Shown piece after piece: positions 1-5,968 of a DNA stretch of 5,968 bases. The translations under genes were made by a program, and so were the position numbers. The notes under the pieces are model-generated. The model saw only the letters and a list, made by a program, of their open reading frames with translations. It did no database searches and was not told where the DNA came from. Every line of letters starts with the position of its first letter. The first letter of the stretch is position 1. This stretch comes from JANXLS01 sp038227045 (GTDB taxonomy: Bacteria; Planctomycetota; SZUA-567; H5-PLA8). The stretch lies in assembly GCA_038227045.1 (NCBI GenBank), contig JBBRQD010000208.1:1-5968 (forward strand), read 5' to 3'.

Positions 1-145
1 CGCATTTCTAAAGCATCATTCTCGCTTGCGGCGGGCTGCGTTGAACTTCGTTGGTCTCGCACGGCGTATCTTCCCAATACGCCTTTGCTCGACCGCCTCG
101 TTCAACTTGCCCGGCGCGGCGCGATAATGACGCTTTAGAAATGCG
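1..145. repeat. Long imperfect palindrome, MITE- or REP-like element
   Basis: The element is symmetric about base 73. Bases 1-20 (CGCATTTCTAAAGCATCATT) pair with 126-145 at 19 of 20 positions. TTGAAC (41-46) pairs exactly with GTTCAA (100-105) in the same register. GGTC (53-56) pairs with GACC (91-94) with a one-base shift. The centre is a perfect hairpin, GGCGTAT (63-69) against ATACGCC (77-83), with a 7-base loop. The stretches between are GC-rich and pair only partly. It begins at the window edge, so it may extend further left. It ends 101 bases past the stop of the large minus-strand gene, so a transcript of that gene could carry this structure. It could be a miniature inverted-repeat element, a large dispersed intergenic palindrome or a structured RNA. 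No coding potential is seen in it. Confidence 0.75.
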
Positions 146-246
146 CGGGTCAATAACTCAGCTACACTCAAGACGCAACAATCCCAGAATTACTCGCGAA
201 GATTCGCGCAAAATTCGCGGTTAAAAAGCCGTTCATTCGCGATCCC

Positions 247-3200
247 CTACTTTTTCTCTTCAACGGTTTTCAAATACCGAATCAAATCCGCCAGCGACTG
301 CGGTGTCAGCGTCGCTTCCAAACCGTCGGGCATCAACGATGTTTGAGTGCTGCGCAAATCCGCGATCTCCGAGCGCAGCACCGCGCGCGTGTTGCCGTCG
401 GCGAGTTTGAAGCTGATGCTCTCCGCTGTTTCCGTCGCGATAATTCCGTAGAGGTGTTCGCCGGTGCGCAGCTTGCAATTAAATGCGACGTACCCCGGCT
501 CGATGCTCGCGCTCGGATCGAGTATGGATACCAGCAGTTTCTCCGGCGCGTGCTCCACCACCGAGCGCAGATCCGGCCCGACTTCCTTGCCGACGTCATT
601 TTTTCGATGGCATCCGGTGCAGAGCTGAGCGAAGACCTCTTTGCCGTGCGCCGCGTCGCCTTGCAGTGTCAGGGCCGGTTTGAATTTTTCGATCACGTCC
701 GCGCGCGCGACGCTGAGACGATCTTGAAATGAGGTTGCGGTCGCTGCTTTCACTTTCGCCGAAGGATGCTGCCGCAAACGCGCGAGCCGCTGCGCATCGA
801 ACGCCGATGTGGCCACCGCGCCTTCCTTTACGTGCGCCAGCAACGCCAGAGTCCACGCTTCGGAACTCATTAAGGAGTCGAGCACGACACTGCGCAACGC
901 GGGCGTGCGCTTGTTCCAGTCGCGCAGCAGCAACGCGGGCGTGTCGGCCCGCTTCAGCCGCGCCAGCAGACGAATCGCGCGCTCCTGATCTTCCGGCGCC
1001 GCATCCGCTTGCAGCCAGCGCTGAAACAGCGGCGGCGGTTCCGCGCTGGGTTTTTCAGAGAGCGCCACGATCAGCCCCAGCGTCATTTTGTCGTCGGATG
1101 ATAGCCCGTCTTTTTGCAGCATTTCCGACGCCAGCGCTGGCAGCGCTTCCATGTCATGAATAGCCTGCCGCAGCGGTTCGTGATTCAACTTCGCCGCCAC
1201 CGCATCCGCTGTCATGCCCTTCGACGCGAGCACTTCCAGCCATACGGAATAGCGGCGCATGTCCGCCATGTCCTTTGGACGCACCGAGCGCAGCAGCGCC
1301 GCCAGCGCCGGGCCGTCGCCCGCTCCAAGCGCGCTCTGCAGCAACGGCGCGACCGGCGGCTGCCGCCAATCGCCTTGCGCCACTTCCGGCGTATTGGCGA
1401 GAGCGGCAAGATGCGGCAGCGCCGAGCTGAACACTGCGCCGGTGATGTACACATTGCTGGAATCGCGCGCCAGCAGCCGCGCCAATGCCGCGCTCGCCCG
1501 CGGATCGGTCCATTCTCCAAGCGAGCATGCCAACTGCATCCGCACTTTCGCATCACCGTCGTCCGTCAGCTTCACCGCCGCCGCAATAACCTGCTCGTTC
1601 GAGTGCCGCTCCGCGAGACGCACGGCATTCGTGCGAACGTGCGCATCTTTATCAGCGAGCAGCGCGGCGACAATCTCCGGCTTCAATTCATTCAAGCCAT
1701 CGAGCGTGCACGCTGCGTGCAGGCGCCCCAGAGCCCGGGCGTCGCTCAACGCCATTTTTTCGAGCGCGGGCACAGTGTCGCGCGCGTCGCGCCACAGCAG
1801 CATCATCTGCGCCTTGTCGCGAATCCAGCCATTGGAGTTCCCAAGCAATTCCGCGAGTTCCGCGTTGCTCTTCGCGTCGAGTTTCGGAATCGGCCCGGGG
1901 CGTTTGCCCTTCGGAAAGATGCGGTAAATGCGTCCGGCGTTTTCGCCCAGGCGATAATAGGGCAGAAGTTCGTCCTTGCCGTTCTGCGGCAGCCACTCCG
2001 GATGCTCGATCATGCGGCGATACATGTCCGCAACATACAGCGCGCCATCCGGTCCGGTCCGCACCATCACCGGCCGGGTCCATTTATCTTCGGATGCAAA
2101 GAAATCGTGCTCCTCGTCTTTTCCGTCGCGATGCGATGTGAACGTGACGCCGCTTTCTGCAAGGATATTGTGCTGAATCAGGTTACTCACCGGTTCGCAG
2201 GTAAATGCGTGCAGGAAAGAGTCTTTCCCAAACATGAAATCGCCGCGGTCGATCATTGCGGAACACGCCGACGTGTAGCGTCCGACGTCGGTGAACGAGT
2301 GGTAACGCTTGTCCGGTGGACTGACCGGATACACCCGCGGATTGCGCTCCGCCATCATCTGAATGACCGGATTCGGCGGGACGACAAATGGATTGCGGCG
2401 CGTGTAATGGTCCGCCAAAACGTACTGCCACAGTGGCAAACTGTTCTGCACGCCGAACCAGTTGCCCCAATCGTCGCGGTTGCGGCCGAATTGCGTCGGG
2501 CCGCTCTGCGGATTCAATTCGCCGCTGTCCGGCCGAAACCGAAAATCGCGGCTGCCCAGTTGAGTCTCCTGCTTCGAGCGCGGCGATGAAATCTTCGTCC
2601 CGGCGCCGTAATTTCCATGATGGCCGCCGATGGCGCAATACACCCAATTGTCGAGACCCCAGCGCAACCCGTTCACGCGCAGTTGCTGGTTGCCTTCCAT
2701 GAATCCGGACAAAATTCGTTCAGGCTCGCCGGCTTTGTCATCGGCACCGGCGCGCAAATACAAAATATCCGGCGCGGCCGTGACCAGCACGCCATCGCGC
2801 CACGTCAAAATTCCATTGGGGAAATTCAAATCGCCGGCAAAGATCGTGCTCTTGTCGTAGCGCCCGTCCCCGTCGGTATCCTCCAACATTCGGACGCGCC
2901 CGCCGCGCTTGCCCTTGCCATCCATGCCCATCGGATAGTCCGCCATTTCGACGACAAACAGACGCCCTTGCCCGTCCCAATCGAACGCCACCGGACTTTT
3001 CACCAACGGTTCCGACGCCACCAATTCGACTTCAAAGCCCTCGCGAACATGTATCTTTTTGAGCGATTCTTCCGCCGAAAGTGCGGGCGGATCGACAGGC
3101 GCCGCGGCTTTGGGCGCCGAAAGTCCCGACGCGCGAAAATGCGCCACGGCGTCGTCTGCCGTCAGCGCGCGGTCGTACACGGCGATCTCGTCGAGCTTGC

Positions 3201-5298
3201 CTTCGAAATTCGCATAATTGTCGCTGCGCCCGCCAAAAAAGAGCGGCGTTTTTTCAGCCGGCACCGTGGACGCAAGCTCGCCGTTTATTTCTGGTTCCTT
3301 ATTTCCATCCAAATAGACCGCGATCTTTTTTCCGTCGCGCACAAGCACGGCATGATGCCATTGTTTCAACGCCAAACGCGTTTTGCCGGCCAGCATTTCG
3401 TCGGCTTTGTTTCCGTTGAACAAAATCAGGCGACCAGCCGATTCGGCTTTGAACGTGCCGCCGATGCCGAAATGTTCGCCCGGGCATTCTTTGTCGCCAT
3501 CGGGCCCCATCGAAAACAAATAGCCGGTCACGGGACGCAGTGTGTCGGGGATCGGATTCCAGAACCAGAATTCAACGCTGTAGCGATCTTTCGGCACGGG
3601 CGATTCCGCCGTCATGCGTCCGCCCGCAAAATGCGCCGAGCGATTAATTTGCGCGCCGGAGAATGCCGCGCCCTCGGGTCCATCCAGATACAGCGCAACG
3701 CCGTCTTCGTATTGCGCCGGGTGTCCGTTTCCGGAGGCATCGAGAGCCAGGGGAACGACGATGTCGTTCATGCGCCAATACGCGGCGGGTTTCGAATCGA
3801 GAACGGCTTTCACATACGCGCCGTGTTCCTCCACAAGCGCGCGCCGCTTTTTCGCGGAGACCTTTTCAAACAGGCCGAGAAGCGTCTCGACGATCTTCGG
3901 CTCGGCGTCCGTTTCCAATCCCGCCGTCCTCGCGGGCCAGGTGGTGTAGCCGCCGAGCTTGTGCTGCTCGGGCGGCGGAATGTAGCCTTCCGCGCCGTTC
4001 GCGAGACTCATATTAAAGGTGGTCGGAAATGGGCTTTGCATTTTGAGCTTCAAGCCGGTGATGCAGAACACTTCGTTGGGAATTGCCGCAATGCCCAGAT
4101 CGCCGATTCGAATAGCTTGAAGCTTCAATTCCGTCTTCTGTCTCTCATGCAGAATGATGGTTTCCTGCGCATAAATTTCCGGTTGATTCTTCGGCAGACG
4201 CCCTTCGAAAGAGGCCACCATTTTCTTCGCCCACTCCAGACGCGCGTCGTCCGGCACGCGATAATTCAACGTGACTTTTTCCTCGACCATATCGAGCGGC
4301 ACCCAGTCCTGATGCGTGATCGTCTTGAACGCGTCGAAGGCTTTCGAGGCCACGCCGGCCGCATACAGATCCATCTCCATTTTGCTTTTCTGAGCGTTCT
4401 GGCCGTAATCGTACCGCGCCAGATCGCCGCTGGTTCCCTGCGACATGCTCCCGACGAAGCCCGGCCCGTTGCCATCGTTTTCCTGCCCCAGCAATTTTGC
4501 GATGTGTTTGCAGAAAAATCCGTAGTAATCGGCGCTCACCGCGGACGTGCCAAAATAATGCTGCGAATAATTCGCCAGCAGCGCGAGCGGTTTGCCGTCG
4601 CGCGTTTGAACCGACAGCACGCTCAAGCCCGGATCGACCGGACCCGACGGACCGGTCGTGTCCGCATTCATATAACCGGGATGCATCATCGCGCGGACGT
4701 TGCGCTGCCCGAACGGATCGGTCAGCATCTTGTCGGATCGGCGCAGCCAGCGCCGATTGAACGTATGCTCCCAGTCGTCCACGACCGCCCAGCCAATGCG
4801 CACGGGCTGAAGAGTCTTCGACGCGGCGATGATGGCCTCGGCGATTTTCGCCGGGAGCCATTCGGCGTAATCCTTGTCCAAGCGCGAACCGAGGCAGCCC
4901 ATCGACGACGGCGCGGAGTGCGTGTGCGTCGCCGAAACGACAATATGATCCACGCGAATGCCCGACTCTTTGGCCGCAAGCTCTTTCGCCCGATCGATCA
5001 AATCGCGCGGCATCATGCACGTATCCACGACGGCGAACGCGATGCGCGTGGTTCCGTCGTCAAGGACGAAACTGCGCACATGCAGCGCATCGAAAGCCTT
5101 GTTCGCGCTGGCTTCGAGAAAGTTGCCGTTCACAATCACCGGAAACGTTGTGGGCGTGATATCGACGGTCGCGGCACCCGCTTGAAAGACGCGCGCTTTG
5201 GCGGGTGCGTCTTCCGCAAGGATTGTGTATGAAAAGTGCGTCGCGGCGATGCCGCATATAATCGCTTGAAGTAGGAGGAATTGAATGCGAGTTTTCAT
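247..5298 (-). CDS. Secreted ceramidase-like hydrolase / LamG / PVC-type dehydrogenase / cytochrome c fusion protein (1683 aa)
   Basis: Seen: residues 1-28 form a Sec signal peptide (MKTR, hydrophobic core, likely cut ILA|ED). Residues ~36-490 match neutral/alkaline non-lysosomal ceramidases: an ITP start, SATHTHSAP (122-130), NYSQH (243-247), SADYYGF (255-261), QGTSGD (287-292), NEVF (408-411), NGAEGYIP (434-441) and GGY (449-451). By family analogy, one of H125/H127, then H247, E409 and Y439 or Y451, bind zinc. Residues ~496-725 are a LamG-like jelly roll (AYWRMND, SVEFWFW, WHHAVLVRDG, LDEIAVYDRAL). Residues ~741-1130 are a PVC-type dehydrogenase propeller with DTDGDGRYD (807-815). Residues ~1138-1540 are HEAT-like helices. 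Residues ~1546-1683 are the matching haem domain, with CTGCH (1560-1564) and candidate axial Met1656 in LMPDGL. The ATG at 5298 fits the signal peptide and has AAGGAT nine bases upstream. Inference: an extracytoplasmic enzyme coupling hydrolysis to oxidation; substrate unknown. PVC dehydrogenases are usually ~1000 residues without the first two domains. The frame is unbroken. The gene stands alone here, with no operon partner visible. Confidence 0.95.
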   Translation of the reverse strand: MKTRIQFLLLQAIICGIAATHFSYTILAEDAPAKARVFQAGAATVDITPTTFPVIVNGNFLEASANKAFDALHVRSFVLDDGTTRIAFAVVDTCMMPRDLIDRAKELAAKESGIRVDHIVVSATHTHSAPSSMGCLGSRLDKDYAEWLPAKIAEAIIAASKTLQPVRIGWAVVDDWEHTFNRRWLRRSDKMLTDPFGQRNVRAMMHPGYMNADTTGPSGPVDPGLSVLSVQTRDGKPLALLANYSQHYFGTSAVSADYYGFFCKHIAKLLGQENDGNGPGFVGSMSQGTSGDLARYDYGQNAQKSKMEMDLYAAGVASKAFDAFKTITHQDWVPLDMVEEKVTLNYRVPDDARLEWAKKMVASFEGRLPKNQPEIYAQETIILHERQKTELKLQAIRIGDLGIAAIPNEVFCITGLKLKMQSPFPTTFNMSLANGAEGYIPPPEQHKLGGYTTWPARTAGLETDAEPKIVETLLGLFEKVSAKKRRALVEEHGAYVKAVLDSKPAAYWRMNDIVVPLALDASGNGHPAQYEDGVALYLDGPEGAAFSGAQINRSAHFAGGRMTAESPVPKDRYSVEFWFWNPIPDTLRPVTGYLFSMGPDGDKECPGEHFGIGGTFKAESAGRLILFNGNKADEMLAGKTRLALKQWHHAVLVRDGKKIAVYLDGNKEPEINGELASTVPAEKTPLFFGGRSDNYANFEGKLDEIAVYDRALTADDAVAHFRASGLSAPKAAAPVDPPALSAEESLKKIHVREGFEVELVASEPLVKSPVAFDWDGQGRLFVVEMADYPMGMDGKGKRGGRVRMLEDTDGDGRYDKSTIFAGDLNFPNGILTWRDGVLVTAAPDILYLRAGADDKAGEPERILSGFMEGNQQLRVNGLRWGLDNWVYCAIGGHHGNYGAGTKISSPRSKQETQLGSRDFRFRPDSGELNPQSGPTQFGRNRDDWGNWFGVQNSLPLWQYVLADHYTRRNPFVVPPNPVIQMMAERNPRVYPVSPPDKRYHSFTDVGRYTSACSAMIDRGDFMFGKDSFLHAFTCEPVSNLIQHNILAESGVTFTSHRDGKDEEHDFFASEDKWTRPVMVRTGPDGALYVADMYRRMIEHPEWLPQNGKDELLPYYRLGENAGRIYRIFPKGKRPGPIPKLDAKSNAELAELLGNSNGWIRDKAQMMLLWRDARDTVPALEKMALSDARALGRLHAACTLDGLNELKPEIVAALLADKDAHVRTNAVRLAERHSNEQVIAAAVKLTDDGDAKVRMQLACSLGEWTDPRASAALARLLARDSSNVYITGAVFSSALPHLAALANTPEVAQGDWRQPPVAPLLQSALGAGDGPALAALLRSVRPKDMADMRRYSVWLEVLASKGMTADAVAAKLNHEPLRQAIHDMEALPALASEMLQKDGLSSDDKMTLGLIVALSEKPSAEPPPLFQRWLQADAAPEDQERAIRLLARLKRADTPALLLRDWNKRTPALRSVVLDSLMSSEAWTLALLAHVKEGAVATSAFDAQRLARLRQHPSAKVKAATATSFQDRLSVARADVIEKFKPALTLQGDAAHGKEVFAQLCTGCHRKNDVGKEVGPDLRSVVEHAPEKLLVSILDPSASIEPGYVAFNCKLRTGEHLYGIIATETAESISFKLADGNTRAVLRSEIADLRSTQTSLMPDGLEATLTPQSLADLIRYLKTVEEKK

Positions 5299-5306
5299 GG
5301 AGAGAC

Positions 5307-5312
5307 ATCCTT
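5307..5312 (-). promoter_or_regulatory. Ribosome binding site of the large fusion gene
   Basis: The minus strand reads AAGGAT here. Nine bases separate its AAGGA core from the ATG at 5298, which is a normal Shine-Dalgarno distance. Together with the signal peptide that starts at this ATG, it supports the chosen start. Confidence 0.6.
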
Positions 5313-5338
5313 AAATGGTAATCGTTCAGTCATGCTCC

Positions 5339-5412
5339 AGAGCCGCGCACGTCAGTAAGCGGCTTTTTTTGCATGATGACAATCTTTGCCGCTTACTTAC
5401 GTGCGCGGCTCT
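5339..5412. repeat. REPIN-like inverted pair of 25-nt units
   Basis: The left arm (5339-5363, starting AGAGCCGCGCACGT) and the right arm (5388-5412, ending ACGTGCGCGGCTCT) are reverse complements at 24 of 25 positions; the one mismatch is C5353 against T5398. The arms are separated by 24 bases that start with a T run. Each arm is also a small palindrome by itself, with GCCGC and GCGGC at its ends around 12 bases. Two short palindromic units in inverted orientation is the layout of REP doublets (REPINs), which are mobilised by REP-associated tyrosine transposases. No such transposase is in the window. The element lies 41-114 bases upstream of the large gene's start codon, so in a longer transcript it would fold in the 5' leader. 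Confidence 0.75.
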
Positions 5413-5548
5413 TGCGGCATTCGATGCGGTTGTTTGTCCTGCATGAAAGCAGTGTACACCGAGTCGTCTTATCGGTTTGCGGCGAATGAACTGAGCATTT
5501 GCGCAATTATTTCGGGCGATGGCAATCCGATTTAAAAAGCAGAACTCC

Positions 5549-5784
5549 GGAACAGACGGTGGGCATGACGGCGCATTGTTTTAACTCGACGGTGAAAACA
5601 CCGGGCAAGAAAATTTTTGTGGATTGCAATAATGTTCAGTTGTTCGATGATATTTCGATCGGATAGAGTTAAACAATGCGCCGTCTGTCCCGAATGGCGC
5701 ATAGTTAAGGCTTGTTTTCGCAATTTTCGCCTACGCAATCCACATGTGCAATACGCTTAACTATGTGCCATTCCCGTCTGTCCC
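5549..5784. repeat. Cluster of four REP-like units in alternating orientation
   Basis: Two inverted-repeat pairs lie side by side. Pair A is 5567-5587 (GACGGCGCATTG then TTTTAACTC) with 5666-5685, identical except for one extra T. Pair B is AATGGCGCATAGTTAAGGC (5693-5711) with 5755-5772, differing by one base and one gap. The right arms of both pairs are related: both read TTAA, then a few bases, ATGYGCC, and later CGTCTGTCCC (5682-5691 and 5775-5784). The same core is inverted on the left as ACAGACGG (5552-5559). This gives about four copies of one unit in order minus, plus, minus, plus. A further exact 10-base inverted repeat pairs 5618-5627 with 5735-5744. This repeat family is unrelated in sequence to the pair at 5339-5412. 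Confidence 0.7.
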
Positions 5785-5903
5785 AATCCTGTTCGGCACG
5801 AATCTTGCTCACCCGTAGTGTTATTTTTCAGCCCACATTTGATCATCTTTCAACTTTCTAAAAACACCTCATTTTTCGTCGCCAGATTTCCGATGATTAT
5901 AGT

Positions 5904-5968
5904 ATGAGCGACGCACCTGCCGATATTAAAGTTCCATTTACTGCCGGCGATATCCGCGGCTTGAAGTA
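5904..5968 (+). CDS. Start of a plus-strand gene, cut by the window end
   Basis: The ATG at 5904 opens a frame reading MSDAPADIKVPFTAGDIRGLK, which runs to the last base. The next codon begins TA, so it is Tyr or a stop and cannot be resolved. The previous in-frame stop is TAA at 5859, and no other in-frame ATG follows that stop, which supports this start. There is no good Shine-Dalgarno sequence just upstream; the closest is a weak GATGAT. The shift from AT-rich leader to GC-rich codons at the ATG favours a real gene. Product not established: the pattern P-F-T-x-x-D-I-R-x-L-K loosely recalls the N-terminus of fumarate/tartrate hydratase beta-type Fe-S lyases, but 21 residues are too few to name it. 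Confidence 0.5.
   Translation, partial: MSDAPADIKVPFTAGDIRGLK

Larger units (their letters stand above)
5299..5903. other. Divergent intergenic region, no gene seen
   Basis: This ~600-base gap separates the minus-strand fusion gene from the plus-strand partial gene, so promoters for both should lie here. It contains the two repeat clusters annotated separately. Between them (5413-5548) nothing was recognised except a short CTGC/GCAG hairpin near 5441. The last part (about 5785-5903) becomes visibly AT-rich, as expected for a promoter and leader. No clear -35/-10 pair could be assigned for either gene. The only open frame of any length (minus strand, 5738-5532) is made largely of the repeats and resembles no protein known to me. 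Confidence 0.6.

Noticed and set aside
194..207. Small palindrome CGCGAAGATTCGCG after the stop codon of the large gene, considered as its terminator
   Set aside because: The stem is only 4-5 bp once a loop is allowed and no T tract follows on the minus strand. Nearby ATTCGCG copies (202, 213, 235) look like simple local repetition.
1114..2589. 491-codon open frame on the plus strand
   Set aside because: Antisense to the dehydrogenase and HEAT regions of the real gene; low-information, Arg-rich translation without motifs.
2617..5232. 871-codon open frame on the plus strand opposite the fusion gene
   Set aside because: It lies wholly antisense to a protein with five recognisable domains, is rich in Arg/His/Ala as expected of a GC-rich shadow frame, and shows no domain I recognise.
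5532..5738. 68-codon open frame on the minus strand in the intergenic region
   Set aside because: It is built mostly from the alternating REP-like units and their loops, has Arg/His-rich composition, no Shine-Dalgarno sequence and no similarity that I recognise.
5549..5784. CRISPR array
   Set aside because: The units alternate in orientation and have irregular spacing and length, whereas CRISPR repeats are direct and evenly spaced. No cas gene is present.
5898..5903. TATAGT as a -10 box for the partial plus-strand gene
   Set aside because: It touches the ATG at 5904, so transcription would start inside the gene. The hexamer 17 bases upstream (TTCGTC) is a poor -35.

Overview
The window looks like a bacterial chromosome segment of moderately high GC. 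It is most likely from the Planctomycetes-Verrucomicrobia-Chlamydiae (PVC) superphylum or a lineage with similar gene content. The main reason is the single large gene, whose C-terminal half combines a PVC-type (Pirellula/Verrucomicrobium-type) membrane-bound dehydrogenase domain, HEAT-like helices and the matching C-terminal haem-binding domain. This combination is typical of that superphylum. Taxonomy is inferred from domain content only.

Layout: positions 1-145 are a long imperfect palindrome centred on base 73. After a short spacer, a 1683-residue secreted protein is encoded on the minus strand (5298 down to 247) and fills about 85% of the window. The region 5299-5903 lies between this gene and a divergent plus-strand gene that starts at 5904 and runs off the end. 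It holds no convincing gene. It does hold a REPIN-like inverted pair of 25-nt units (5339-5412) and a second family of about four REP-like units in alternating orientation (5549-5784). The last ~120 bases before the partial gene are AT-rich leader sequence.

The large protein is a fusion. From the N-terminus it has a Sec signal peptide, a neutral/alkaline ceramidase-like metallohydrolase domain, a laminin-G/concanavalin-like domain, a PVC-type dehydrogenase beta-propeller, a HEAT-like alpha-solenoid and a c-type cytochrome domain with one CxxCH site. The likely role is extracytoplasmic: hydrolysis of an amide- or ester-linked substrate, coupled on the same chain to oxidation of a sugar or alcohol with electrons passed to haem. 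The substrate cannot be read from the sequence. The most unusual points are this hydrolase-redox fusion and the three kinds of palindromic repeat that flank the gene on both sides.
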